From contig NZ_BEXF01000004.1 of assembly GCF_002897295.1 (NCBI RefSeq), forward strand, positions 310,001 through 374,000: DNA of 64,000 nt. The letters are read 5' to 3'. This DNA comes from Brevibacillus reuszeri. GTDB lineage: Bacteria > Bacillota > Bacilli > Brevibacillales > Brevibacillaceae. A program made the position numbers and the translations under genes. Under the pieces are notes generated by a model. It was not told the origin of the DNA. It searched no databases and worked only from the letters and a program-made list of their open reading frames with translations. Shown here in pieces: positions 8,510-17,874 of this stretch (position 1 is its first letter; each line of letters begins with the position of its first letter).

Positions 8510-8820
8510 TTATAACGCAAAGCGATGACGGAGACTAGTACGCAGGACCTATATGTTTTTCAGGGAGAAGATGCCGTAGACTGAGAGCATCTTTAACATC
8601 ATAGCTGCAGAAATTCACTCCAGAGCCGCACTCTGAACCGCTTTTGGCGCAGTAGGAGCAGCCGGGTCATTCCCGTTACCAATGATCTTAAGTGAGACAG
8701 AAGTCTTGCCCTAATTGGTGATATTGTCACAGACATGTCACAGCTGGAGCTTTTGTCTAACAAGGGTGGTACCGCGAGAAAAAAGTAACTCGTCCCTTTT
8801 TGGGGCGGGTTTTTCTTTTT
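8510..8820 (+). promoter_or_regulatory. T-box riboswitch, tRNA-Phe specific, upstream of pheS
   Basis: The leader between the promoter and pheS has the standard T-box parts: a stem I with GATGACGGAGACTAGTAC near its 5' base, the specifier context GAAATTCAC with TTC (Phe) at 8614-8616, the T-box sequence AGGGTGGTACCGCG at 8763-8776, and an intrinsic terminator (ACTCGTCCC/GGGGCGGGT then T-run) at about 8790-8820. Uncharged tRNA-Phe would pair with the specifier and the T-box and favour antitermination, so pheST is expressed when Phe charging is low. Confidence 0.95.
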
Positions 8821-8850
8821 TTCCAACACATGATAAAGGAGCGATATGAA

Positions 8851-9885
8851 GTGCAAACTCGGTTGCATGAAATGAAAGAGTCCGCACTGGGCCAAATCAG
8901 CCAGGTGACGGAAAGCTCACAGCTGCAGGATTTGCGTGTCAAATACCTGGGGAAAAAAGGGGAGCTGACAGAGCTGCTCCGCGGGATGGGCAGTCTGTCC
9001 CCAGAAGAGCGTCCTGTAGTAGGCCAACTGGTCAATGAAGTGCGCGAAGCTTTAGAAGCGGCTTTTTCCGGAAAACAGCAAGCGTTTGAACAAGCAGAGC
9101 TGAATGCCAAGCTTTCGTCCCAAACCGTAGATGTAACGCTGCCAGGCAGACCAGTACCAGCTGGAACGATGCATCCACTTTCGCGCATTATTGAAGAAAT
9201 CGAAGACATTTTCATCGGACTCGGCTTTGAGGTCGCAGAGGGTCCAGAGCTTGAGACAGACCATTTCAACTTTGAAATGCTCAACCTGCCAAAAGGTCAT
9301 CCGGCTCGCGATATGCAGGATACATTTTATGTAACAGACGAACTGCTGATGCGTACGCAGACCTCCCCGGTGCAAGCTCGTACCATGTTGAAAAAAGAAG
9401 GCAAGACACCGCTCAAAATGATCTGTCCGGGTAAAGTGTATCGCCGTGACGATGACGATGCTACCCACTCCCACCAGTTCACACAGATTGAGGGACTTGT
9501 TATCGATAAAAAAATCGGGATGAGCGACTTGAAAGGAACCCTCTTGACCTTTGCTCGCCAAATGTTTGGAGAAAACCAACAAATTCGCCTGCGTCCGAGC
9601 TTCTTCCCGTTTACGGAGCCAAGTGCTGAGGTTGACCTGCAATGCTTCAACTGTGGTGGAGATGGCTGCCGTGTATGTAAGCAAACAGGCTGGATCGAAA
9701 TTTTGGGCTCCGGTATGGTGCACCCGCGCGTATTGGAAATGGCCGGCTACAATCCAGAGGAAGTCAGCGGATTTGCTTTCGGGATGGGCGTAGAACGGAT
9801 TGCCATGCTGAAATACGGCGTAGAGGATATCCGCCATTTTTATACCAATGACGTGCGTTTCTTGCGTCAGTTCAACCGAGGATAG
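8851..9885 (+). CDS. pheS: Phenylalanine--tRNA ligase alpha subunit
   Basis: Alpha subunit (344 aa, the same length as in B. subtilis) of the alpha2-beta2 synthetase that charges tRNA-Phe. It has the N-terminal coiled-coil arm, then the class II catalytic core: motif 2 around [18 protein letters not shown] and motif 3 [17 protein letters not shown]. The start is GTG 8851, 9 bases after AAAGGAG (8835-8841); ATGs at 8800 and 8830 lie inside the T-box terminator or before the ribosome site and are rejected. pheT follows after 15 bases. Confidence 0.97.
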   Translation: MQTRLHEMKESALGQISQVTESSQLQDLRVKYLGKKGELTELLRGMGSLSPEERPVVGQLVNEVREALEAAFSGKQQAFEQAELNAKLSSQTVDVTLPGRPVPAGTMHPLSRIIEEIEDIFIGLGFEVAEGPELETDHFNFEMLNLPKGHPARDMQDTFYVTDELLMRTQTSPVQARTMLKKEGKTPLKMICPGKVYRRDDDDATHSHQFTQIEGLVIDKKIGMSDLKGTLLTFARQMFGENQQIRLRPSFFPFTEPSAEVDLQCFNCGGDGCRVCKQTGWIEILGSGMVHPRVLEMAGYNPEEVSGFAFGMGVERIAMLKYGVEDIRHFYTNDVRFLRQFNRG

Positions 9886-9900
9886 AGAGGAGAGGCGAAA

Positions 9901-12324
9901 ATGAAGGTATCATACCAATGGTTAGCGGAATACGTGGATTTAAGTGATACGAACCCGCAAGAGCTGGCAGAGAAGCTGACTCGTTCTGGGGTTGAAGTAG
10001 ATGCAGTGGAATCGCGCAATGCAGGGGTCTCTGGCGTTGTAATCGGTTATGTAAAAGAGCGCAGCAAGCACCCGGACGCAGATCGTCTGAATGTGTGTGT
10101 GGTCGATGCAGGACAAGGAGAAGACCTGCAAATCGTGTGTGGCGCACCAAACGTAGACAAAGGACAAAAGGTACTGGTTGCTTTGATCGGTGCAAAGCTG
10201 CCGGGTGGCCTGAACATCAAGCGCTCCAAGCTGCGCGGTGTAGAATCCCAAGGGATGATCTGCTCCGCAAAAGAATTGGGCTTAAACGACAAGCTGCTCG
10301 CAAAAGACCAGCAAGAAGGCATCATGGTCTTGCCGAGCGATGCTGAAATCGGGATGGACGCGATTTCTTACCTCGGATTGGATGACTATGTATTGGAGCT
10401 GGGGCTTACACCGAACCGTTCCGATTGCCTGAGTATGCTGGGAGTAGCATACGAAGTAGCTGCCATTTTGGGCAAAGAAGTACTGCTGCCACAGATTGAA
10501 CTGAACGAAAATGGTGGAGACAACCCACTGCAAGTCAAAATCGAAGCGACAAACGAAAGCTATCAATATAACGGACGTCATTTCACGAATGCGAAGATCG
10601 AGTCTTCTCCACAATGGATGAAAAATCGTTTGATGGCTGCAGGCATCCGTCCGATCAACAACGTAGTAGACGTTACCAACTACGTATTGCTCGAATACGG
10701 TCAGCCATTGCATGCATTTGACGCAGCTCAGGTAGACAATCGCTCGATCATCGTACGTCTGGCTGGTGAAGGCGAAAAGCTGGTAACACTGGATGACCAG
10801 GAGCGCACGCTGGATGCTGAGACATTGTTGATTGCTGATCCGACAAAAGGCCTGGCGATCGCTGGGGTCATGGGTGGAGCCAACTCCGAAATTACAGGAG
10901 AAACAACGGAAATCATTTTGGAGGCTGCTTGGTTCACGCCACAGACCGTTCGACGTACAGCGCGTTCTTTGGGAATGCGCACGGAAGGCTGCGTACGCTG
11001 GGAAAAAGGTGTTGACCAGGCGAGAGTAGAAGAGGCTGGCGAGCGTGCTGCTTCCTTGATTCAGCAATTGTCTGGAGCAACTGTCTCCAAAGGCATCGCA
11101 AAAGCAATCGTAAAAGAAGCAACACCTGCTGTCGTAAGCGTCTCTCTGCAAAAAATCAATCAACATTTGGGCACCTCGCTGGTTGCTTCCGACGTATCGC
11201 CGATTTTCGATCGTTTGCAGTTCCCGTATGAGGCCTCCAATGATACATGGACAGTAACGGTTCCAACCAGACGCGGAGACATTACACTGCCTGAGGATCT
11301 GGTAGAAGAGGTTGCACGTCTGTATGGCTACGACAACATCCCGACCAGCTTGCCATCCGGCTCTACTACACAAGGTCAATTGACGCCCGAGCAGCAGCTG
11401 CGCCGCATTATCCGCCATCATTTGATTGGTGCTGGTCTGAACGAAGCGATTTCTTATGCATTGGTTCACCCTGATCGTGTAGAAGAAGTATCAGGTCTGC
11501 ATCAGGAAACGGTTAATCCAATCAGCTTGCTCATGCCAATGAGTGAAGAGCACAGTGTACTACGCACGAGTCTCATCCCGAGCTTGCTTCAAACCATCGC
11601 GTACAACAAGAACCGCCAAAACCAGGACGTTGGTATTTTCGAGCTGGGTCGTGTGTTCCTGACAACAGAAGAAGCCCTGACACAGCTTCCTGACGAGCGA
11701 CTCTATGTAGCAGGTGCCTTGACTGGTCAATGGCTGCCGCCAAACTGGATGGGTGCCAAGCAGCCTGTAGACTTCTATCAGGCAAAAGGCGTTGTAGAGT
11801 CCCTGCTTGCACGTCTTGGAATCAAAGCGGCTGAGTTCAAGGCAACAGCTGAACTGGCAGGCATGCATCCAGGCCGAACTGCCGAAGTATGGGTAGGCGA
11901 GCAGCGTCTCGGGTACTTGGGGCAGGTTCACCCGGGAACAGAAAAAGCGTATGATCTGTCCGAAACGTACGTATTCCAGCTGGATGTAGCACAGCTCATC
12001 ACTGTGGCAGCTGAGGTAGGCCATTACAGTCCATTGCCGAAATTCCCTGCAGTGACTCGTGACCTTGCACTTGTTGTGGATCGCAGCGTACCTGCCGGAA
12101 ATTTGGAAAAGGCAATTCGCGGGGCAGCTGGAAGCCTGCTTGAATCCTTGACTCTGTTCGATGTATACACGGGCGAGCGGATCGCAGAGGATAAAAAGAG
12201 CATGGCCTTTGCACTTGTATTCCGTCATGCTGAGCGGACACTTCAGGATGAAGAGATTCAACAAGTGACGACTGCTGTCATTGAAGCGTTGAAGAACGAT
12301 ACAGGTGCAGAACTCAGAATGTAG
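9901..12324 (+). CDS. pheT: Phenylalanine--tRNA ligase beta subunit
   Basis: Beta subunit of 807 residues, normal for bacteria. Domains in order: N-terminal tRNA-binding/EMAP-like domain (about 40-150, GYVKERSKHPDADRLNVC), B3/B4 editing domain (about 210-400, with RPINNVVDVTNYVLLEYGQP), B5 domain (about 405-480), core catalytic-like region, and C-terminal FDX-ACB anticodon domain (about 715-807, KFPAVTRDLALVVD). It is translated from AGGAGAGG-ATG just behind pheS. Editing removes mischarged Tyr-tRNA-Phe. In B. subtilis rnhC follows; here zapA follows directly. Confidence 0.97.
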   Translation: MKVSYQWLAEYVDLSDTNPQELAEKLTRSGVEVDAVESRNAGVSGVVIGYVKERSKHPDADRLNVCVVDAGQGEDLQIVCGAPNVDKGQKVLVALIGAKLPGGLNIKRSKLRGVESQGMICSAKELGLNDKLLAKDQQEGIMVLPSDAEIGMDAISYLGLDDYVLELGLTPNRSDCLSMLGVAYEVAAILGKEVLLPQIELNENGGDNPLQVKIEATNESYQYNGRHFTNAKIESSPQWMKNRLMAAGIRPINNVVDVTNYVLLEYGQPLHAFDAAQVDNRSIIVRLAGEGEKLVTLDDQERTLDAETLLIADPTKGLAIAGVMGGANSEITGETTEIILEAAWFTPQTVRRTARSLGMRTEGCVRWEKGVDQARVEEAGERAASLIQQLSGATVSKGIAKAIVKEATPAVVSVSLQKINQHLGTSLVASDVSPIFDRLQFPYEASNDTWTVTVPTRRGDITLPEDLVEEVARLYGYDNIPTSLPSGSTTQGQLTPEQQLRRIIRHHLIGAGLNEAISYALVHPDRVEEVSGLHQETVNPISLLMPMSEEHSVLRTSLIPSLLQTIAYNKNRQNQDVGIFELGRVFLTTEEALTQLPDERLYVAGALTGQWLPPNWMGAKQPVDFYQAKGVVESLLARLGIKAAEFKATAELAGMHPGRTAEVWVGEQRLGYLGQVHPGTEKAYDLSETYVFQLDVAQLITVAAEVGHYSPLPKFPAVTRDLALVVDRSVPAGNLEKAIRGAAGSLLESLTLFDVYTGERIAEDKKSMAFALVFRHAERTLQDEEIQQVTTAVIEALKNDTGAELRM

Positions 12325-12405
12325 TATGGCTTGACGAAATCTGACATTTTCAGTAACCTAAATAGGATACAGTAGAGCAAAGGTCGCAGTAGGGAGGAAC
12401 CCCTC

Positions 12406-12681
12406 GTGCAAGTTGATGGGAAAAATCGTTTGACGGTGGATATCTTCGGCCAACAATACCGGCTCAGTGGCAAGGCAAGTGTCAATCACATACGCATGGT
12501 GGCCGGTTTCGTTGATGACAAGATGAACGAAATCGCAAACGGCAATCATCGTCTAGACACGGCCAAGATTGCGGTACTCTCTGCCGTTAATATTGCGGAT
12601 GAATACTTCCGCTTGCGTCAAGAGTACGAAGAACTGCTGAAGATCCTTCAGGAAGATGCAAATGGAAAAAAGATAGATTAA
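12406..12681 (+). CDS. zapA: Cell division protein ZapA
   Basis: A 91-residue protein with the ZapA pattern: short N-terminal strand NRLTVDIFGQQYRLSG, then YIRMVA-like HIRMVAGFVDDKMNEIA, and a C-terminal coiled coil rich in E, L and K (about 55-88). ZapA crosslinks FtsZ filaments at the division ring. The start is GTG 12406, 8 bases after AGGGAGG (12391-12397). A weak promoter CTGACA-N16-TAGGAT (12341-12368) in the gap after pheT may drive it. Gene position downstream of pheT matches B. subtilis. Confidence 0.92.
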   Translation: MQVDGKNRLTVDIFGQQYRLSGKASVNHIRMVAGFVDDKMNEIANGNHRLDTAKIAVLSAVNIADEYFRLRQEYEELLKILQEDANGKKID

Positions 12682-12683
12682 GG

Positions 12684-12713
12684 GAAAAGAGGGGCTTTTG
12701 CCTCTCTTTTCAC
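12684..12713 (+). terminator. Terminator after zapA
   Basis: Stem AAAAGAGGGG with CCTCTCTTTT around a short loop; the T-run is the right arm itself and continues T-rich. Confidence 0.8.
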
Positions 12714-12753
12714 TTTATACATAAACCGCTTGGAAGAGGGGGAAGAAAACGCC

Positions 12754-13620
12754 ATGAGTGCAAATGACCAACAAGCGCTGGAAACTGTCATTGCGTCCCT
12801 CAGCGAAAAAAATAAACAGCTGGGCAGGATTTTACGGGAAATGGGTACAGTGCTCGTCGCTTTTTCGGGCGGTGTGGACAGTACGTTTTTGCTGGCGCGG
12901 GCTGTAGAAGAGCTGGGAGATCGTGCTATTGCGGTGACTGCTGCATCCGAAACCTTTCCGACTCGGGAATTTGAAGCAGCCAAGCATTTGGCAGCCCAGC
13001 TTGGCGCTCGCTTTGTGACTACCGAAATTCGTGAGATGGAAAACCCCAATTTTGTCTCCAATCCAGTAAACCGCTGCTTTTTTTGCAAGGATGGTCTATA
13101 TGAGCATTTGGGAGTATTAGCTGAAAAAAATCAATGGCAGGCCATCATATGCGATGGAGCAAACGTGGATGATCAGGGAGACTATCGCCCAGGGCGCGTA
13201 GCAGCAGCAGAGCGAGGTGTGCGCAGTCGACTGCAAGAGGCTGGATTTTATAAGGAAGATATCCGTGCGTTATCAAAAGAAATGGGATTGTCAACGTGGA
13301 ACAAGCCGTCGTTTGCCTGCCTTTCCTCCAGAATTCCCTATGGCTCGCAAATTACGCTGGAAAAAATAGATCAGGTCGATCGAGCAGAAGGATACTTGCT
13401 CAGTCTAGGCTTTCATCAGGTAAGGGTCCGTCATCATGATACGATTGCCCGAATCGAAGTAAGTCCTGAAGACTTCAGTCGAATTCTTGAACACCATGAA
13501 CAGATTAATCAGGAATTGCAGAAAATTGGCTTTTCGTATGTGACACTTGATTTGTTTGGCTATTTAACAGGAAGCATGAACTCGGTACTAGCAAAGGACG
13601 TGAAAAAGCTGCATGGCTGA
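12754..13620 (+). CDS. larE: ATP-dependent sacrificial sulfur transferase LarE
   Basis: LarE adenylates the pyridine dicarboxylate mononucleotide made by LarB and adds sulfur on the way to the nickel-pincer (NPN) cofactor of lactate racemase. The 288-residue protein has the PP-loop SGGVDS at 38-43, the CxxC-like NRCFFCK, and FACLSSRIPYG with Cys189 at the place of the sacrificial cysteine of Lactobacillus LarE (a position where a few other LarE proteins use a 4Fe-4S cluster cysteine set). Start ATG 12754 follows GAGGGGGAAG; ATG 12730 overlaps that site. It overlaps larB by 8 bases. larA and larC are not in the window. Confidence 0.92.
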   Translation: MSANDQQALETVIASLSEKNKQLGRILREMGTVLVAFSGGVDSTFLLARAVEELGDRAIAVTAASETFPTREFEAAKHLAAQLGARFVTTEIREMENPNFVSNPVNRCFFCKDGLYEHLGVLAEKNQWQAIICDGANVDDQGDYRPGRVAAAERGVRSRLQEAGFYKEDIRALSKEMGLSTWNKPSFACLSSRIPYGSQITLEKIDQVDRAEGYLLSLGFHQVRVRHHDTIARIEVSPEDFSRILEHHEQINQELQKIGFSYVTLDLFGYLTGSMNSVLAKDVKKLHG

Positions 13621-14359
13621 TATCAAAGCGATCTTGGAGCAAGTAAAGGCAGGTCAATTGAGCATCGAGCAGGCCGAAGAACAGTTGACGGGAGCAAGTC
13701 GACTGGATTACGCCACGTTGGACCTGGATCGGGCAGGCAGAACGGGCTTTCCTGAAGTCGTATACGGGGCAGGAAAAAGTGTTGAGCAGCTCATCGGGAT
13801 CATTGACAGGCTGCAAGCCCATCAAGAGCTAGTTTTGGTTACACGGGTAAATGATGATCAGGCTAAGCAAGTGCTGGAGCGGTTGCCTGATGTACAATAC
13901 ATCGAGGATGCAGGATTGCTCGTTTCCAGTCGTGGACCAATCGTCCCGCAGCGACCAGGCTATGTAGCGGTAGTTGCCGCAGGGACATCTGACTGGAAGG
14001 TAGCTCAGGAGGCTGCCTGGACGGTACGCTGCTTTGGCAGCGAAGCCAGAGTCATCGCAGATGTAGGGGTGGCTGGCATTCACCGTTTGTTTCACCGCTT
14101 GGAAGAGATCAGAGGGGCATCTGTCATCATCTGTATTGCAGGGATGGAAGGAGCGCTCACGAGCGTAGTGGCTGGTCTCGTAGACAAACCGGTAATCGCC
14201 GTTCCTACCAGTGTAGGGTATGGTGCCAATTTTGGGGGTGTGGCTGCGCTTCTCGCTATGCTCAATTCATGCGCAAACGGAGTCGCGGTTGTCAATATTG
14301 ACAATGGATTTGGCGCAGGCTATATGGCAGGCATGATCCATCGCCAGACGGACAAATAA
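13613..14359 (+). CDS. larB: Nickel-pincer cofactor biosynthesis protein LarB
   Basis: LarB carboxylates nicotinic acid adenine dinucleotide and cleaves its phosphoanhydride, giving the dinicotinic-acid mononucleotide used by LarE. The 248-residue protein has a short N-terminal helical region, then a PurE-like domain (about 110-245) with VAAGTSDWKVAQEAA, DVGVAGIHR, CIAGMEGALTSVVAGL and PTSVGYGANFGG, the LarB signature. It overlaps larE by 8 bases, so translation is coupled. A strong terminator follows, so the unit contains only larE and larB. Confidence 0.93.
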   Translation: MADIKAILEQVKAGQLSIEQAEEQLTGASRLDYATLDLDRAGRTGFPEVVYGAGKSVEQLIGIIDRLQAHQELVLVTRVNDDQAKQVLERLPDVQYIEDAGLLVSSRGPIVPQRPGYVAVVAAGTSDWKVAQEAAWTVRCFGSEARVIADVGVAGIHRLFHRLEEIRGASVIICIAGMEGALTSVVAGLVDKPVIAVPTSVGYGANFGGVAALLAMLNSCANGVAVVNIDNGFGAGYMAGMIHRQTDK

Positions 14360-14415
14360 TAACAGCTTAGACAACCTGGCTGCGTCAAGCCTTTTGACCA
14401 AGCTGCGGTTTGTGC

Positions 14416-14456
14416 AAAAAAAGAGCCAACCCGTTTGATCCGGGTGGCTCTTTTTC
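14416..14456. terminator. Bidirectional terminator between larB and the YvlD-like gene
   Basis: Stem AAAGAGCCAACCCG/CGGGTGGCTCTTT with a T-run on the plus strand and a T-run on the minus strand (from the A-tract before the stem). Confidence 0.88.
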
Positions 14457-14464
14457 CCATATCA

Positions 14465-14839
14465 TTACGTTTCTTGTTTATTGCCGGCGTCTCCATTGTG
14501 CAAGTCCATATGCGTCTTGATCGGGATAAAGAGGTCGATAATCCCGATGACCAAAGAGGCCAAGAGCGCTCCCAATATGGTGACGTGGAAACCGGAAACA
14601 ATAAACTGAGTCAAGTAAATAACTACGGCACTGACCAAAAAGCCGATGATGCCACGATTATAAGGGGAGATGCGATCCCCGAACATGGCTTCTACGACCC
14701 AGCCCAAGAGGGCGATGACAACCGCGGCTAGAAACGCAGTCCAGAAGCTGCTTACAGAAAAGCCGGGAACTAAAAACCCGACAAACATCAGGACTACGGC
14801 AGCGACGATAAAGCGGACAATATGGCGCATGATCGTCAA
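14465..14839 (-). CDS. Small membrane protein of the phage-holin-like (YvlD) family
   Basis: A 124-residue protein with four hydrophobic helices (about 8-26, 33-48, 62-80, 88-103) and the layout FLVPGFSV...FWTAFLAAVVIALL typical of the PF04020 'phage holin family 4' proteins such as YvlD. Despite the family name these are mostly chromosomal genes without a shown lytic role; in Bacillus some are cell-envelope-stress genes. The start is taken as TTG 14839, seven bases after AAAGGAGG on the minus strand; an in-frame ATG three codons later is the alternative. Stands alone, convergent with larB. Confidence 0.78.
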   Translation of the reverse strand: MTIMRHIVRFIVAAVVLMFVGFLVPGFSVSSFWTAFLAAVVIALLGWVVEAMFGDRISPYNRGIIGFLVSAVVIYLTQFIVSGFHVTILGALLASLVIGIIDLFIPIKTHMDLHNGDAGNKQET

Positions 14840-15041
14840 GTGTACTCCTCCTTTGGGATTGTTTCATCTTCATTGTGGCTATTTGGGTGTCGAACTATGC
14901 TAGGGTCATGGCGTGTAAAATTATCCTTCAAACGGTTGGCGTGATATAATGAAAAAATCATAAGGATTGCCGGGTTAAACCGCGGCCTTTAGTCTGCATG
15001 AAATGATTGGTCGCAAGCTTGCGGATATAAGGAGGATCAAA

Positions 15042-17399
15042 GTGGAACAACGGGTATTAAAAACGTTAGAGTACGATAAAATGGTTGCCCTGTTAATCGA
15101 CAAGGCATCGTGCACATATGGAAAGGAAAAGGCAGCGGAGCTGGTTCCGTTTTTAAGGCTGGATGAAGTAGTGACTGCACAGCAAGGAACGGCTCAGGCT
15201 GCAACAGTATTGCGCTTGAAAGGCAGTGTTCCGCTCGGGGGAATTCGCGACATCCGTGGACCCGTTCAGAGGGCAAGACTGAATGCCATGCTTGCTCCGA
15301 TGGAGCTTTTGGACATTGCCAGCACCATAATGGCGGGACGGAGACTCAAATCGTTTTTGCTGGATATGTGCGATGACCACGAGCTGCCGCTGCTAGAGCA
15401 AGAGGCAGAGCGTATCGAAGGCTTGCGTGAGCTGGAAACAGAAATCCGCCGTTGTGTGGATGAGAATGGCGATATTTTAGACAGTGCGAGTATCGAGCTG
15501 CGTCAGGTGCGTCAGGAAATCAGACAGGTAGAGTCCAGAATCCGGGAAAAGCTGGATCAGATGACACGTTCCTCCTCTTACCAAAAAATGCTGATGGAGA
15601 GCATCGTGACCATTCGTGGAGACCGCTTTGTCATCCCGGTGAAGCAGGAGTATCGTCATGTATTTGGCGGAATTGTACACGACCAGTCTGCATCTGGTGC
15701 TACGTTATTTATCGAACCAGAAGTCATTGTAACCATGAATAATAAATTGCGCGAGCTGCGTCTTCGTGAGGAGCGCGAGGTGGAGCGAATCCTCTACGTT
15801 CTCACTGAGCAGGTTTCCTTTGCTGTTGAAGCGCTGCTTGAAAGCGTAGATGCGCTAACGGAGCTTGACTTTATGTTTGCCAAGGCACAGCTGGCTTGGA
15901 GCATGAAGGCCATTTGTCCGCGTTTGAATGACCGAGGCTACTTGCATCTGAAAAAAGCTCGCCATCCACTGATTCCTCGAGAGGTAGTCGTACCTGTAGA
16001 CGTAGAGCTTGGCGGCGAATATCAGGCCATCGTTGTGACGGGTCCAAATACAGGGGGAAAAACGGTTTCCTTGAAAACGATCGGACTTCTGTCCTTGATG
16101 GCGATGTCCGGGCTGCACATTCCAGCTGAGGAAGAAAGTGAAATGACCGTCTTCTCCTCCGTCTTTGCCGACATTGGCGACGAGCAATCCATCGAGCAGA
16201 GCCTATCGACCTTCTCCAGCCATATGACCAACATCATTCACATTTTGGCGAATATGGATGAAAAGAGTCTGGTGCTGTTTGACGAACTGGGAGCAGGAAC
16301 AGACCCGACAGAGGGGGCAGCTCTGGCAATGTCGATTATTGATCATGTGATCGAATCGAAAGCTCGTCTGGTTGCGACGACTCACTACAGCGAGTTGAAG
16401 GCTTATGCCTATGACAGACCGGAAGTCATCAACGCGAGCGTGGAGTTCGATGTAGAGACACTCAGACCTACGTATCGTCTGCTGATCGGCGTGCCAGGAC
16501 GCTCCAATGCATTTGCAATTGCCCGACGTCTGGGACTGCCTGAGCACATTATCGAAGTAGCTCGAGGCTCCATCAGCGAAGAAGATAATCAGGTGGAAAG
16601 CATGATTGCTTCGCTGGAGCGCAACCGCAAGACAGCCGAGGCAGAGCGCCACCAGGCTGAAGCGCTCAGACGCGAAGCCGAGAACCTGCGCCGTCAGCTG
16701 GAAGAAGAGCGAGCCCAGTTCGCTGAGGAGAAAAACAAGCGGATGGAGCGTGCCGAGGACGAGGCGCGGATTGCCGTTCAGCTGGCAAAAGAAGAGGCAG
16801 ATACCATTATTCGTGAATTGCGCGAGATGATGGCAGAAGGCATGGAAATCAAAGAACACCGTTTGATCGATGCCAAGAAGCGACTCGGCAATGCTGTCTT
16901 GGAGCTGGAAAAGGAAAAGGTCAAAAAGCCGGCGAAGGCCGTACGTGCGACTCAAATCAAAGTGGGTGATGAGGTTATGGTCACAAGCTTTGGGCAAAAG
17001 GGAACCGTATTGGAAAAGGCAGGAAGCGATGAGTTCCTGGTGCAGATCGGTATCATGAAAATGAAAGTAAAACGTGAGGACATGCACGTTCAAAATACGA
17101 TGCAGCAAAAGCCTCAGGCTGCGCCCTATACTTCTGTCAAACGCAGAAGCGACAATATCAAGATGGATCTCGATTTGCGCGGCTACAACGTAGAGGATGG
17201 CATCAGGGAGATTGATCAGTTCCTCGATGATGCTCTTCTCGCAGGTTTGCATTCAGTATCCATCATTCACGGCCATGGCACAGGTGTCCTGCGCAAGGGT
17301 GTTCATGAGTACTTGAAGCATCACAGAAACGTCAAGTCATTCCGCTTGGGCGGGCAGGGAGAAGGCGGCGTAGGTGCTACGATTGCCGAATTGAAATAA
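15042..17399 (+). CDS. mutS2: Endonuclease MutS2 (MutSB)
   Basis: A 785-residue MutS2, the same length as in B. subtilis, with ATPase Walker A GPNTGGKT at 334-341, Walker B VLFDELGAGTDP, a coiled-coil clamp (about 515-630), a KOW-like segment, and a C-terminal Smr domain with DLRG and HGHGTGVLRKG (His743). MutS2 lacks the mismatch-binding domain; it limits recombination and in B. subtilis rescues collided ribosomes. The start is GTG 15042, four to five bases after AAGGAGG; the ATG at 15003 has no ribosome site. A -10-like TATAAT lies at 14945-14950 without a clear -35. Confidence 0.96.
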   Translation: MEQRVLKTLEYDKMVALLIDKASCTYGKEKAAELVPFLRLDEVVTAQQGTAQAATVLRLKGSVPLGGIRDIRGPVQRARLNAMLAPMELLDIASTIMAGRRLKSFLLDMCDDHELPLLEQEAERIEGLRELETEIRRCVDENGDILDSASIELRQVRQEIRQVESRIREKLDQMTRSSSYQKMLMESIVTIRGDRFVIPVKQEYRHVFGGIVHDQSASGATLFIEPEVIVTMNNKLRELRLREEREVERILYVLTEQVSFAVEALLESVDALTELDFMFAKAQLAWSMKAICPRLNDRGYLHLKKARHPLIPREVVVPVDVELGGEYQAIVVTGPNTGGKTVSLKTIGLLSLMAMSGLHIPAEEESEMTVFSSVFADIGDEQSIEQSLSTFSSHMTNIIHILANMDEKSLVLFDELGAGTDPTEGAALAMSIIDHVIESKARLVATTHYSELKAYAYDRPEVINASVEFDVETLRPTYRLLIGVPGRSNAFAIARRLGLPEHIIEVARGSISEEDNQVESMIASLERNRKTAEAERHQAEALRREAENLRRQLEEERAQFAEEKNKRMERAEDEARIAVQLAKEEADTIIRELREMMAEGMEIKEHRLIDAKKRLGNAVLELEKEKVKKPAKAVRATQIKVGDEVMVTSFGQKGTVLEKAGSDEFLVQIGIMKMKVKREDMHVQNTMQQKPQAAPYTSVKRRSDNIKMDLDLRGYNVEDGIREIDQFLDDALLAGLHSVSIIHGHGTGVLRKGVHEYLKHHRNVKSFRLGGQGEGGVGATIAELK

Positions 17400-17422
17400 C
17401 CAGATAAGTGGGGAGGGGTATT

Positions 17423-17833
17423 ATGGCAAGCCTTCTGCACAATCCATACTTTGCTGCTGCCGCTTATTTTACCGTGACTGGACTGGCGATGATTTTATTT
17501 TTGTCGGTGTTTGAGCTGGTGACACGTTATCGGGTTTGGCATGAGCTAAAGCAAGGGAATCTGGCTGTTGCAATGGCAACCGGAGGAAAAATTTTTGGCA
17601 TCGCCAATGTATTTCGCCACTCGATTCAGGCGCATCAATCGCTTGGTCAGGCGTTGATTTGGGGCACGTTCGGCTTTTTGCTGCTGCTTGTGAGTTACTT
17701 CGTTTTCGAATTCATGACACCTACGTTCAAGATTGATGAGGAAATTGCCAAGGACAACAGAGCAGTCGGCTTTATTGCAATGGTTTTGTCCATTGGGTTT
17801 TCCTACATTATCGGAGCGAGCTTGGCGCGCTAA
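17423..17833 (+). CDS. DUF350 membrane protein (YshE-like)
   Basis: A 136-residue integral membrane protein of the DUF350 family with four hydrophobic segments (about 10-32, 50-68, 76-98, 112-133) and the family stretch GGKIFGIANVFRHSI. Its function is unknown. It follows mutS2 by 23 bases and is probably in the same transcript, as yshE follows mutSB in B. subtilis. The start is ATG 17423 behind GGGGAGGG (17410-17417). In B. subtilis lcfA comes next; here about 22 kb of other genes intervene. Confidence 0.85.
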   Translation: MASLLHNPYFAAAAYFTVTGLAMILFLSVFELVTRYRVWHELKQGNLAVAMATGGKIFGIANVFRHSIQAHQSLGQALIWGTFGFLLLLVSYFVFEFMTPTFKIDEEIAKDNRAVGFIAMVLSIGFSYIIGASLAR

Positions 17834-17874
17834 AGAGATAGCTTTTCACCTTCAGACTAGGGGAGGGAGAGCAG

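Noticed and set aside
8800..8850. Upstream ATG starts for pheS
   Set aside because: They lie inside the T-box terminator or ahead of the AAAGGAG site; GTG 8851 gives the family length of 344 residues.
10282..11469. 395-codon open frame on the minus strand of pheT
   Set aside because: Shadow of pheT; cysteine and glutamine-rich, no ribosome site and no recognisable domain.
14465..14839. Prophage signal from the holin-family gene
   Set aside because: The YvlD-like family carries 'phage holin' in its name but no other phage gene, integrase or attachment site is present.
16203..17252. 349-codon minus-strand frame inside mutS2
   Set aside because: Opposite-strand shadow of a conserved gene, biased composition, no ribosome site.
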